A stretch of DNA of 64,000 nucleotides from CBDCBA01 sp965214125 (GTDB taxonomy: Bacteria; Planctomycetota; Phycisphaerae; Tepidisphaerales; Tepidisphaeraceae). Location: assembly GCA_965214125.1 (NCBI GenBank), contig CBDCBA010000003.1, positions 1-64,000 of the forward strand, written 5' to 3'. The notes under the pieces are model-generated. The model saw only the letters and a program-made list of their open reading frames with translations, searched no databases and had not been told where the DNA came from. Below, in pieces: positions 26,201 through 34,160 of this stretch (positions are counted from its first letter, which is position 1; each line of letters starts with the position of its first letter). A program made the translations under genes and the position numbers.

Positions 26201-27130
26201 TCAGGCCGCGCCGCCGCTCGACGGTGCGGGCGCGGTCGGAGCCGTCGTCGGCTGCGGGCCGGCGGGCTGCTGGGGCAGGTAAGCCGACTGCACCGGGGCT
26301 TGCACGGGTGCCTGCGAGGTCGGCTGCGGGTACGCCGCAACGGGCGTTGGCACTTGGCCGGGCAGCGGCTGGGCCGGCTGGCCATACGGCTGCTGCGCGT
26401 AAGGCTGGGGCTGGCCGCCGCCTTGCGGGTAGGCGAAGCCGGCGGGCGACTGCTGCTGGCCGCGGGCGCGGGCCATCTGCAGGAGCGTCGTGCCGTCGAC
26501 CTTCGAGAGGTCCTGCGGCAGACGCGACGGCGGGTTACCGGCCGGTGCCATTGCCGCCGCGCCCGCGCCGCTGGCGTCGCCGCCGAGGTTGGGCGGCGTC
26601 ACGCCGAGCTGCTGAACGAAGCCGCGAAAACTCTGCCGCGTCGCCGCGGCCGCCTGGGCCATCTGGTTTGCGTCGGCCTGGTCGGGCAAGGTGCGCAGGA
26701 AGTGCTCGCGGTACTCCGGCGGCAAATCGGACAACTGCTGGTCGGCGTACTGCCGACGGGCGGCCGTGGCCTGCTCGCGGCTGAACCGCTCGTCGAGCAC
26801 CTGGCGGACCTGGTCCATCGTCAGCGGCCCGGACGGCTGACCGGTCGGCTGTTGAGCTTGCTGCTGCAAAGCCGGCTGCGCTGCGGGCTGGCCCTGTGGC
26901 TGGTGTCCCGTGGTCTGGACTTGGGGCTGCGACTGCTGGGGCTGCTGCGGCGACGGCTGCTGGATGCCCATGGCGGCGGCGACTGCCGCGGCGAAGGCGG
27001 GGTCGGCCTGCAACGCCGCTCGCACCTGCTGCGGGTCGTACGCCGGCTGCTGGGGCGGCTGGGCCCGCGCGGGCGGCTGGTGGCTGGTGTAGGGCTGGGC
27101 GTAAGGCGGAACGTTCGGGTTCGGGTACAT
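26201..27130 (-). CDS. putative scaffolding protein, Gln/Pro-rich
   Basis: A 309-residue protein (MYPNPNVPPYAQPYTSHQPP) with Q/P-rich tails on both sides of a charged helical centre (TMDQVRQVLDERFSREQATA, DLPPEYREHFLRTLPDQADA). It lies just before the major capsid gene, the usual position of scaffolds, and its disordered composition fits a core that is lost during maturation. No protease domain is visible in it or nearby. The Q-rich tails are extreme even for a scaffold. Confidence 0.6.
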   Translation of the reverse strand: MYPNPNVPPYAQPYTSHQPPARAQPPQQPAYDPQQVRAALQADPAFAAAVAAAMGIQQPSPQQPQQSQPQVQTTGHQPQGQPAAQPALQQQAQQPTGQPSGPLTMDQVRQVLDERFSREQATAARRQYADQQLSDLPPEYREHFLRTLPDQADANQMAQAAAATRQSFRGFVQQLGVTPPNLGGDASGAGAAAMAPAGNPPSRLPQDLSKVDGTTLLQMARARGQQQSPAGFAYPQGGGQPQPYAQQPYGQPAQPLPGQVPTPVAAYPQPTSQAPVQAPVQSAYLPQQPAGPQPTTAPTAPAPSSGGAA

Positions 27131-27157
27131 GGTCGGGCTCCGGTTGCAGTGGATGGG

Positions 27158-28813
27158 TCAGGCGAGGGCTTCGGCCGGGTCGCTCGTGTCGAAGGGATCG
27201 CGGACTTCGTCGTCGTCCGGCGTCGGGGACTCGCCCGGCTCGCCGAGGAGAAGGCTCGGCGTCCGCTTGGCGTCGTCCTCGTCGAGCAATGCCAGCTCGG
27301 CGTCGGCCGCGGCCTCGTCGCCACCGTTGAGGGTTAGAACCGATTTGCGGCGGCTCATCACGCCGCCGGAGTAGCCGGCGACGACGTTGTTCATCTGCTC
27401 CGTCTCGTCGATCGGCAGGCCGTCGCGGAACTCGACCGACACGCTCTCGCTCGCGCGACGGCCGGGGGCGGCGCGGGCAGTGAGTGGCGAAGTGTCCTCC
27501 ATCGTCGCGGCGAGACCGAAGACGAGGCGGACGGCCGGTGCCATCGCGGCCGCTTTACGGGTCGCCTTGGCGACCGGATTGGTCATGGTCAGCTTTAAAC
27601 CGCGGGCGCTCTCAGGCTCGCGCCCCTCGATCCGCAGGCCGTACAGGGCGCGGCTACCCTCGGCCTCGGCGATGAGGGTGTCGACGGCGTTGTCCCGGTC
27701 CCGGAGATGATGGTCGAGCTTGGCGTCCCAGTCGACATACTTCGGGTCGGGGTCGTCCGGCTCCTGGAAGATCACTTCGCCGCCGGGGAAGTTGCCGTTC
27801 TCGTCGGCAGAGCTCTTCGGGACCACGAACCGGGGATCGCCGTGCCGCCACAGCGCCCAAGCAAGCTGGCTGTTCTTCGCGTTGACAAGGTCCTGCGTCT
27901 CGATCAGGCCGTCGTAGTCGCTGTCCTCGCCGCCGCCACCCTGGCCGATCTCGTTCGGCAGGAAGACGATCGACGCGCGACGCAATCCGGTTGCCTCGAC
28001 CGGCGGTAGCTCGGGCGTCTCCGGCGGCACGGCCGACTCGTCCAAGCCGTGCGTCCAGAGCCGCAGCGGCAACACTTCAAGACGACGCCCCACACCCGAC
28101 AGCCGGTAGAGCGTGCGTCGGACTACGCCCGGCTCGTACCGCGTCTCCAGCAGTGTCGGGAACTCAATCACCTGCCGGCCTTGGATCGGTGGCAGTGTCG
28201 AACCCAAATCACGGACGGCGTAGCGGGCGTAGGCGGCATATTGCCCGTCGGGCAGCGGACCTCCGATCGGATAGATCTGCTCGGGCGCGATGTTGGCGAT
28301 GTAGACCTCGCCGGCGTGGCGGCAGACTTCCAAGTAAGCGCCGCCCGCCCAGCTCACCGAGACGGCCGCGCCGTGTAGTCGCGCGTGAGCGGAGCTGCGG
28401 TCGGCGATCTGATCGAGAGTCGGGTCTTGCCCCGCGCCGGCGAACGTGACGCGCGGGGCCTCGCCGAACATGAGGTCCGCGTTCTTCACCGCCGCAAGCC
28501 TGAGCAAGTTGAAGCGGGCGTAGAGCGGTCGCAGCGTGCCGTCCTTCGCCGGCACGGCCTTGTAGCCGTAGTCGGTGCGGGCCTCGCCGAGGAAGTACTC
28601 GCGGTGACGCCCGTCGAAGAGCATCTCCGCCTGGCGGAGCCGCTCGGCCCGCGCCTGCTGCTCGGACGAAAGGAACCCAGCCAGCGCGGCCGGAGCGTAG
28701 CGGTTGAACGCATTGTCGCTCGATCGCCGCCAGACCGGCTGGCTATCGGTGCCGACGGCCGGGTTGGTGGGGCTGGTGGCGAGCATGGCGAGAATGAGCA
28801 GCAGTGCTGCCAC
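27158..28813 (-). CDS. portal protein with signal-like N-terminus
   Basis: A 551-residue portal. The dodecameric channel family shows as NLLRLAAVKNADLMFGEAP, SVSWAGGAYLEVCRHAGEVY, NIAPEQIYPIGGPLPDGQYA and the helical KNSQLAWALWRHGDPRFVVP followed by DNAVDTLIAEAEGSRALYGL (clip and stem). The GTG start has a GGAGGG six bases upstream and overlaps the terminase stop, so the unusual start VAALLLILAMLATSPTNPAV is probably real; it looks like an export signal. An in-frame ATG nine codons later would shorten it. The acidic tail (PTPDDDEVRDPFDTSD) is normal for portals. Confidence 0.82.
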   Translation of the reverse strand: MAALLLILAMLATSPTNPAVGTDSQPVWRRSSDNAFNRYAPAALAGFLSSEQQARAERLRQAEMLFDGRHREYFLGEARTDYGYKAVPAKDGTLRPLYARFNLLRLAAVKNADLMFGEAPRVTFAGAGQDPTLDQIADRSSAHARLHGAAVSVSWAGGAYLEVCRHAGEVYIANIAPEQIYPIGGPLPDGQYAAYARYAVRDLGSTLPPIQGRQVIEFPTLLETRYEPGVVRRTLYRLSGVGRRLEVLPLRLWTHGLDESAVPPETPELPPVEATGLRRASIVFLPNEIGQGGGGEDSDYDGLIETQDLVNAKNSQLAWALWRHGDPRFVVPKSSADENGNFPGGEVIFQEPDDPDPKYVDWDAKLDHHLRDRDNAVDTLIAEAEGSRALYGLRIEGREPESARGLKLTMTNPVAKATRKAAAMAPAVRLVFGLAATMEDTSPLTARAAPGRRASESVSVEFRDGLPIDETEQMNNVVAGYSGGVMSRRKSVLTLNGGDEAAADAELALLDEDDAKRTPSLLLGEPGESPTPDDDEVRDPFDTSDPAEALA

Positions 28814-30234
28814 TAGTAACCCTCCGGCTTGCGGAGCATCGGGCGAGGCGTTGGCTGCTGCGGCGTGTCGGCTGCCTCCATGGCGAGGGCGAGCGCCCAG
28901 AACGCGTCGGCGTGGCCGCCGGCATCGGAGTCAGCTTGCAGCCGCACGTTGCCGGCCGCCGTCGTGGTCTTGCGGGTCTTGTGCAGATCCTCGATCAGCC
29001 AGTCGCCGCCGTCGGCGACGTTGGCCGCGTGCTGCCCCGGCCCGTCGTAGTCGACGCGGCCGGGGATGCGGATGAGCCGGTCGCTGAACGCATCCTTCAG
29101 GCGAAAGCCAAGGCCCGGCTTGTTCTCGCCGGTGAACTTCACCTTCTCTGCGCGGCTGCGATAGCGGTCGGTCATCTGCTCGGCGAGCATGTCGCCGATG
29201 CCCTGTGCGTCGACGCAGAGCCGGCGTACTTCGCGACGCTGCATCAGGGCGTGCAGCATCGTCGCCTGGTTCGCGTAGCTCACCCGGTCGAGCACGCGGA
29301 GCATCCGCGTCGTCCAGACGTCGCCAACCTTCTCGATGACCCACAGGACCGACAGGTCGTGCTCGCGACCGACGTCGTAGCCGGCGTAGTACGTGCCGCC
29401 CGCCGGCAGGTCCGCCGGCGTCGCGTAAAGCCGCAGGTTGTCCGTTACGGCCGAGCGAATCGCCTCGTAGCTGAGATACGCCCCGGCGTCGCTCGACGGT
29501 TCGCAGAGATACTCCTCGCGCCAGACGTCTTCGTCCGGGCACGTCGATCGCAGCTCGTTCAGCCAGTCGTCTCGCAGCGACTGCACCGGCTCGGGCACGT
29601 AGTCGAGGCCCTCGGTCCGCATCCGGATGCGCTCGACGATTCCCTGCTCGACGGCGTCGAGGATCGTCACGCGGTGCAGGCTCGCATTGAGCTTGCCCAT
29701 TCGAGCCGCCTGCACGACCTGGACGTTGAAGTAGGAGCCCTCGCCGTTGTGCGTGCTCCAGATGCTCATTGGGTGGCCCCAGAAGAGCGCGGTCGCGTGG
29801 GCCGCCTTGTAGATCTCTCGGGCGCGGCCGTGGAAGCCAGCCTCGTCCCAGCCGACGCGACCGCCCTTGGAGCGGAAGAACTTCGGGTTGCTGCTGCCGG
29901 CGACGACGCGGCTGCCATTAGCGAACGTGGCGGCGCGGACGTTGATCTCGTCCTCGTCGATCACCTGCCGCTCATCGGTGACGCGGGCGATCGCGTTGAG
30001 CACGCCCGACCACTCCTCGACGTAGTCGATGAACTCGTCGCCGGCCGACTGGTCGGCCGAGCTGAGGAAGTATTTGCGTCGCGGCTTCTCGGCGCAGTAG
30101 ATCACGGCGCCGAGCGCTTCGATCCACGTCCAGCCGATCCGACGCGACTTCTCAGCCACGCGGAGGCTCGCCGTGTCGCGTAGCCACGCGATCTGGAACG
30201 GGCAGAGGAGATTGAAAGCTGGAGCAGCGTTCAA
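28813..30234 (-). CDS. terminase large subunit
   Basis: The 473-residue DNA-packaging motor, related to Mu gp28. An N-terminal ATPase has FQIAWLRDTASLRVAEKSRRIGWTW (adenine and Walker A-like KSRRIGWT), Walker B-like GRVGWDEAGFH and the coupling SIWSTHNGEGSYFN. The C-terminal RNase H-like nuclease has TYYAGYDVGREHDLSVLWVI (first Asp), RRLCVDAQGIGDML (second) and a final DSDAGGHADAFWALALAMEA (third). The TTG start overlaps the small-subunit stop as TTGA. Positions before the portal and after the small subunit agree with Mu. Confidence 0.88.
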   Translation of the reverse strand: MNAAPAFNLLCPFQIAWLRDTASLRVAEKSRRIGWTWIEALGAVIYCAEKPRRKYFLSSADQSAGDEFIDYVEEWSGVLNAIARVTDERQVIDEDEINVRAATFANGSRVVAGSSNPKFFRSKGGRVGWDEAGFHGRAREIYKAAHATALFWGHPMSIWSTHNGEGSYFNVQVVQAARMGKLNASLHRVTILDAVEQGIVERIRMRTEGLDYVPEPVQSLRDDWLNELRSTCPDEDVWREEYLCEPSSDAGAYLSYEAIRSAVTDNLRLYATPADLPAGGTYYAGYDVGREHDLSVLWVIEKVGDVWTTRMLRVLDRVSYANQATMLHALMQRREVRRLCVDAQGIGDMLAEQMTDRYRSRAEKVKFTGENKPGLGFRLKDAFSDRLIRIPGRVDYDGPGQHAANVADGGDWLIEDLHKTRKTTTAAGNVRLQADSDAGGHADAFWALALAMEAADTPQQPTPRPMLRKPEGY

Positions 30235-30785
30235 GCGGGTGCCTCCCCGGTGATGCCCAGCGCTTGCTTGAGCGTGTCGAGCACGGCCGACCCGTCGCCT
30301 CCGCTGGCCGCCACCTTCGACGCTGCCTCGACCGCCTCGGCCTGCCGCTTGCGCTCGTCGGCCCGCACCTTCTGCGCCGCCAGTTCGGCGGCGGCCCCGC
30401 CCTTGAGGGCGATGCCGAGCTTCATCAGTTCGCCGGCGTCGAGGGCCGACTCCTGGTCCTCGTCCCGCGCCCTCGCCAGCAACAGGAAGATGTGCTGGTT
30501 CAGCTGCTCGCTGGCCGCTTGCGTCAGGTCGCCCGGCGAGGCCTTCTTCAACGCCTCGGCTAGCTCCTTCGCGGCCGAGCTGCGATCGATCGCTGCCCAC
30601 CGCTCCTCGCGAATCCTCCAGGCCGCGAGCCAGTTTCCCGTCGCCGCGCGAGAGAGCCGGTAGCCCTGCGCGAGCAGGTAGTCGTGCGCCGCCGTGACCG
30701 TGCGACGCTTGTCGCGAAGGAACGCCTCGAACGCCTTCATCGCGTCCGGGTCGAGCAGCTCGTCCACCTTGTGCGGGAGCGACAT
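30231..30785 (-). CDS. terminase small subunit (Mu gp27-like, DUF3486)
   Basis: A 184-residue helical protein (MSLPHKVDELLDPDAMKAFE). The first 60 residues form a DNA-binding-like block, FEAFLRDKRRTVTAAHDYLL, then AQGYRLSRAATGNWLAAWR, matching the DUF3486 pattern of Mu gp27 in which an odd-leg HTH recognises packaging start sites. The rest is a charged oligomerisation helix (KVRADERKRQAEAVEAASKV). It directly precedes the large subunit. Confidence 0.72.
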   Translation of the reverse strand: MSLPHKVDELLDPDAMKAFEAFLRDKRRTVTAAHDYLLAQGYRLSRAATGNWLAAWRIREERWAAIDRSSAAKELAEALKKASPGDLTQAASEQLNQHIFLLLARARDEDQESALDAGELMKLGIALKGGAAAELAAQKVRADERKRQAEAVEAASKVAASGGDGSAVLDTLKQALGITGEAPA

Positions 30786-31157
30786 TCACCGGCCCTCCCT
30801 GCTGCGGATAATCCGGCCGTCCGGCACGAGCGGGTCGGGCGGCTCCAGCCGCTGCTCGTAGCGGCTGCCCTTGTCGGTGATGCGACACAGCATCCACCCG
30901 ATCCCCTCGGGCTGGTCCTCCATCTCGCGCGTGTCGTCGCAGCAGACGTATCCGGCGTTGCACAAGTCCTTCAGCAGCTGGCGGGCGTGCTGCGGGCTGC
31001 GAAACTGGTCGCTGCCGCTGACCGTGTTGATCTCGTCGTGCAGGACCTGCGCGTACAGCCCCGGCATCTCACGCGCGCTGAACAGCAGCGCGAGCAGCCG
31101 CTTGCGCAGGCGCCCGTCGCGGGAGAGGGTCGCGGTCGTCTCGACGAACTCAGGCAT
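30786..31157 (-). CDS. Mu gp26-like winged-helix protein
   Basis: A 123-residue protein (MPEFVETTATLSRDGRLRKR). RLLALLFSAREMPGLYAQVL, ARQLLKDLCNAGYVCCDD and MLCRITDKGSRYEQRL make a winged-helix pattern like the small Mu gp26 family found upstream of gp27. Its exact role in Mu phages is not known. The start overlaps the end of the coiled-coil membrane gene by 8 bases. Confidence 0.6.
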   Translation of the reverse strand: MPEFVETTATLSRDGRLRKRLLALLFSAREMPGLYAQVLHDEINTVSGSDQFRSPQHARQLLKDLCNAGYVCCDDTREMEDQPEGIGWMLCRITDKGSRYEQRLEPPDPLVPDGRIIRSREGR

Positions 31158-31644
31158 CTCGCGCAACCTCCTTCGCCGCGGACTCGCCGCCGCCAAGAGC
31201 CTTCTCCAGCAGCGCCGCCTGCAACTCGTTCGCCTTGTCGTGGGCCCGCTTGGCAGCGTGGGCCGCGCCGTCGACCAGGACGCCGAGCGTCTCGATCTTT
31301 GCGAGCTTGCCCATGACCTCCGTCTTGAGCTCGCTGATAACGGCGTGGTATCGCACCTCCTGGCGGTGGAGCTTGTCCTGGTCCTCGCGGCGAAGCTTCT
31401 CATACTCTTCCTGCCGCGCCTCGAAGTGGTCGAGCCGCGCCATGAGCCGGCTGTTGATGGTGTCCTGCGCCTTCATGCTCGCGGCCAGAGCGTCCTCGAC
31501 CTTCTTGATCTTCGCGTCGACGAACCGCTCGGCCTGCTCGCGGCTGGCCCGAAGCTGGTAGGCCTGCCAGCCGAGCGCGGCGGCGACGATCGCCGCGAAC
31601 ACGATCTCGACCATGCTGTCCGGGGCGACGGCAAGGGGGAGCAT
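31150..31644 (-). CDS. membrane-anchored coiled-coil protein (Mu gp25-like, DUF2730)
   Basis: A 164-residue protein (MLPLAVAPDSMVEIVFAAIV). One transmembrane helix (VEIVFAAIVAAALGWQAYQL) is followed by a long charged coiled coil (VDAKIKKVEDALAASMKAQD, HFEARQEEYEKLRREDQDKL, ISELKTEVMGKLAKIETLGV). This single-TM plus coiled-coil design and the position three genes before the large terminase match Mu gp25/DUF2730. A role as inner-membrane spanin cannot be excluded, since the topology would fit. Its ATG overlaps the previous stop (TGATG). Confidence 0.62.
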   Translation of the reverse strand: MLPLAVAPDSMVEIVFAAIVAAALGWQAYQLRASREQAERFVDAKIKKVEDALAASMKAQDTINSRLMARLDHFEARQEEYEKLRREDQDKLHRQEVRYHAVISELKTEVMGKLAKIETLGVLVDGAAHAAKRAHDKANELQAALLEKALGGGESAAKEVARDA

Positions 31645-31994
31645 CAAAGCACCCCCCCGGTCAGCACCTTGCGGATCACCCACGCCGCGACGTTGTCCGT
31701 CAGCTTCAATGTCTTGGTCATGGCCGCCGCCAGCGCCCCGCGCAAGTCGGCGCGGGCGGCGATGGCCAGCCCCTGCGCCTGCACGTTCAACTCGGCGACG
31801 GCTTTGCGGAGGTCGTCGGAGATGTCGCCCGTCAAGCGCGCGACGCTCGCCCGCAGGTAGACGTTGGCGGCGTCGCGCGCCACGGCCTCGGCCAGCTGCC
31901 GGTGCTCGCCGACGCGACTGCGCGCGTCCTCGTGCAGCTCATCGAGCCACACCTGCCCCAGCGCCTTCGCCGCCTCGTCGAGCACGTCGTTCAA
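31644..31994 (-). CDS. hypothetical helical phage protein after the holin gene
   Basis: A 116-residue, mostly helical protein. The TTG start (LNDVLDEAAKALGQVWLDEL) follows a GGGGAGGGG ribosome site and overlaps the holin stop as TTGA. Helices EHRQLAEAVARDAANVYLRA, SDDLRKAVAELNVQAQGLAI and a C-terminal VAAWVIRKVLTGGVL are seen. Not recognised. The neighbourhood is the lysis/packaging border. Confidence 0.6.
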   Translation of the reverse strand: MNDVLDEAAKALGQVWLDELHEDARSRVGEHRQLAEAVARDAANVYLRASVARLTGDISDDLRKAVAELNVQAQGLAIAARADLRGALAAAMTKTLKLTDNVAAWVIRKVLTGGVL

Positions 31995-32572
31995 CGCCCC
32001 TCCCCGTCGCCGAAATCGAGGCCCAGGCCGTCGCCGCTCGCGGCATCGGGAACCGTCCATTCCGCCGCGTCGGACACCGCCGGCACATCGCGGCCGTTGC
32101 GGACTAGCGCGACCCGCCAGACCTCCAGCGTCCGCAGTCGACGCGCCCGCTCGTCGGCGGGCAGCGAGGCATCGTCGCGGACGTAGTCGGCGTGGTCGGG
32201 CGCGACCTGGCGGTAGACCCCGGCGTCGAAGTCGAGGAGCTGGGCGTCGGGGTCGCTCGCGAGGTTCGACAGCTGCGTGCAGCCGCCTGCGAGCAGGGCC
32301 AGGGGCAACAGCACTGCGGCCGCGGCATACCGCAGCCCGATCGACTCGCTGGCCAGCGACGGCCCACCCTTGCGGACCCCGCTGCTGGCAACGCTCGTGA
32401 GGATCGACAGCACCGACGCCATGCCGGCGACGCTGAGATGCGCCCACCAGCTTGCGCCGACCAGTCCCGCACCATCGGCGGCGAGAAGCGCGGCAAGGGA
32501 CTGCGCGAAAGTCTTGACGGCGCGCTCGAAGGCGGCGGCCCAGAAGGCGCGGGACCAGAGGGATTCACTCAC
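31991..32572 (-). CDS. r1t-type holin fused to a lipoprotein domain (candidate holin-spanin)
   Basis: A 193-residue protein with a GTG start preceded by GGAGG at six bases. Residues ~10-75 match r1t-family holins: FERAVKTFAQSLAALLAADG, ASWWAHLSVAGMASVLSILT and the closing GGPSLASES. The frame then continues through a second hydrophobic segment with a lipobox (VLLPLALLAGGCTQLSNLA, Cys near residue 100) into about 90 soluble residues. Ordinary r1t holins stop after the S/T-rich tail. The added part looks like an outer-membrane lipoprotein such as an o-spanin, either as a true fusion or by internal initiation. It heads the late operon. Confidence 0.65.
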   Translation of the reverse strand: MSESLWSRAFWAAAFERAVKTFAQSLAALLAADGAGLVGASWWAHLSVAGMASVLSILTSVASSGVRKGGPSLASESIGLRYAAAAVLLPLALLAGGCTQLSNLASDPDAQLLDFDAGVYRQVAPDHADYVRDDASLPADERARRLRTLEVWRVALVRNGRDVPAVSDAAEWTVPDAASGDGLGLDFGDGEGR

Positions 32573-32892
32573 GGGCAGCCTCCGCAAAGACGGCGGGAGA
32601 ATCCCCAAAACTCGCCTGATCTTCGCGTGCCGTGGGACCCGGCCGTAGTTGCGCCATTGGCGCAACTACGGCCGGGCTGGGGGTCTCATGCCCCCGGCCG
32701 GCGTCGCAAGAAAAGGAGTAGTTTGAGGGAGCGAGGGTCAACGGCAAAGGCCGCCCGGTTTGCCCTCGCCCGCTGGTCCAACAGCGGGAGATGGGCAGGC
32801 CGGACGGCCCGCCGTGAGTGCTGAATTGTCACCGCCCGGTTCCACCCGAACGGTCCATTGCCAAGCTAAGAATAGCCGCGGCCAACACGCCG
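32573..32892. repeat. gene-free spacer with a 39-bp perfect palindrome and a second hairpin
   Basis: At 32,638-32,676 nineteen bases (CCCGGCCGTAGTTGCGCCA) are followed, after a single T, by their exact reverse complement. Five bases on, GGGGG and CCCCC flank TCTCATG. There is no T-run, so a simple intrinsic terminator is not indicated. The spacer separates the lysogeny gene pair (repressor and secreted protein), read leftward into it, from the late operon also read leftward. It may insulate late genes from lysogenic transcription or bind a late activator. No gene is seen in the ~320 bases. Confidence 0.7.
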
Positions 32893-33384
32893 TCAAGTCG
32901 AGCTCATCCTCAAAATCAGCGAGCGGCCGCCCGCTTGACCAAACAGCTGGAACCTAACGCCGCCGATGGTCGTCTCCGCGCCATGGTCGCCGAGGTGATC
33001 GTTGACCCACTTCTTCGCCTTCTCCGGTTCCGCCCCTCTGTAGGGCAATGTCGAGAAGTACAACAGGCAACCGCGGGCAACGTCGGCAGTTGCCTTTTCT
33101 CCGAGATTCACAGCTGCGACCGAGATAACTTCGACGGTGTCGGCCTTGCGGCTTGTTACCTCGACGCGGAACCGTCGGTCCTGTTTCTTCAGCTCGCTCA
33201 CCCACCGGAACTGCCCCTCAACATGAGATTCACTTGTGGTGAAGCCCTGCGTCTCAGCGTTTGCCCACACGTCGGCCGGCTTCAGGCCTTCGATTGGTAC
33301 AGCCTGTGCCGATGAACTCGCGGCTGCCGGTACGGCGGCGAGTAGAAGCATGGTTATGTGCACGATCAAGTTCATTTCGCTCAC
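32893..33384 (-). CDS. secreted protein coupled to the repressor (candidate lysogenic-conversion gene)
   Basis: A 163-residue protein with a signal peptide (MNLIVHITMLLLAAVPAAAS after an optional GTG-started MSE). The mature part is a small alpha/beta domain (EGQFRWVSELKKQDRRFRVE, VEVISVAAVNLGEKATADVA, GCLLYFSTLPYRGAEPEKAK). The GTG start overlaps the repressor stop as GTGA, so it should be made in lysogens. Not a recognised family. Expression with the repressor and export suggest a surface effect such as superinfection exclusion, but that is inference. Base composition is a little lower in GC than the neighbouring genes. Confidence 0.65.
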   Translation of the reverse strand: MSEMNLIVHITMLLLAAVPAAASSSAQAVPIEGLKPADVWANAETQGFTTSESHVEGQFRWVSELKKQDRRFRVEVTSRKADTVEVISVAAVNLGEKATADVARGCLLYFSTLPYRGAEPEKAKKWVNDHLGDHGAETTIGGVRFQLFGQAGGRSLILRMSST

Positions 33385-34073
33385 TGGTCAATGCTCTGGA
33401 ACTTCCCGACGGCCCGTGCGACCCGCGCCACATCGGTCCATGCGACCCGCCACTCGTCCTTGTATTTCCGACGGTTGATCGCCCTGAGCCTCAAGCCGTC
33501 GTCGTCGCACCAGGCCCGCTTGAACGTTGCCAAGTGGTCGCCTCGCTGGATGTAATAGTCGGCACCGTCGACTATGCCGCCACAGTCGAGCCGCAGCAGG
33601 TGAAACTCCACCACTTCGCCATCCTTGTACGCGGGGCGCATCGAATCGCCGCTCAGGCGCACGCGAAAAAGGCCCTGCTCGACCTGCTCCGGCGACAGGC
33701 TCATCTCGTCCGGACCGACTCCTATCGCCTCAGTCCAGTGCCCCGCTGCTAGATCGCGGTCGAACGTTGGAATGGGATAAAAGCGCCGAAGACTGCCGAC
33801 CTGAATGTTTTGCGGAATCGCTTCCAGTGGCGGTGAACCAAGCTGTGCCCGGAGCTCCTGCTCCGACCAATCCAGCCGCGACAACAACCGGTCGAACGCC
33901 GACTGGGCCATGCCGTTCGTGCCAGGTCGTTCATAATTCTGAACCGAGCGAGCGTGGATTCCGAGGTGAAGCGCGAACGACTGCTGTGAAAGCCGCATCC
34001 GCTCACGCATGGCCCGCACACGATCCCCCTCCACTGGAACCGTGCCGGGTTTAGTTGAGGACTTTCGGGTCAC
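33381..34073 (-). CDS. CI-like repressor with S24 autocleavage domain
   Basis: A 230-residue repressor. Residues ~18-60 form the helix-turn-helix (MRLSQQSFALHLGIHARSVQ). The C-terminal S24 (LexA-like) domain has the nucleophile in RLSGDSMRPAYKDGEVVEF (Ser144) and the general base in HLATFKRAW (Lys185). An Ala-Gly pair at 110-111 (DLAAGHW) is in the place of the cleaved bond. The design implies RecA-stimulated self-cleavage and SOS induction. The GTG start is preferred over longer in-frame readings because those add Arg-rich text. It is divergent from the Cro-like gene and followed by the secreted protein. Confidence 0.85.
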   Translation of the reverse strand: MTRKSSTKPGTVPVEGDRVRAMRERMRLSQQSFALHLGIHARSVQNYERPGTNGMAQSAFDRLLSRLDWSEQELRAQLGSPPLEAIPQNIQVGSLRRFYPIPTFDRDLAAGHWTEAIGVGPDEMSLSPEQVEQGLFRVRLSGDSMRPAYKDGEVVEFHLLRLDCGGIVDGADYYIQRGDHLATFKRAWCDDDGLRLRAINRRKYKDEWRVAWTDVARVARAVGKFQSIDQ

Positions 34074-34160
34074 GGCACCATCTTCGGCACGCGGCGTCCG
34101 CCGGGCAAACCGAAATACGCACAACGGGATTGACAGCACGTAAGTTGCGCGTAAGTTGTG
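34074..34160. promoter_or_regulatory. divergent early/lysogenic promoter-operator region
   Basis: Between the repressor and the Cro-like gene. TTGACA at 34,130-34,135 and TAAGTT at 34,152-34,157 are spaced 16 bp as a rightward promoter. The nonamer CGTAAGTTG occurs twice (from 34,139 and 34,150), 11 bp apart, overlapping the promoter, as an operator should. If that promoter is right, the first GTG of the Cro-like gene would precede the transcript start, so one of the next in-frame GTGs may be used. Confidence 0.5.
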
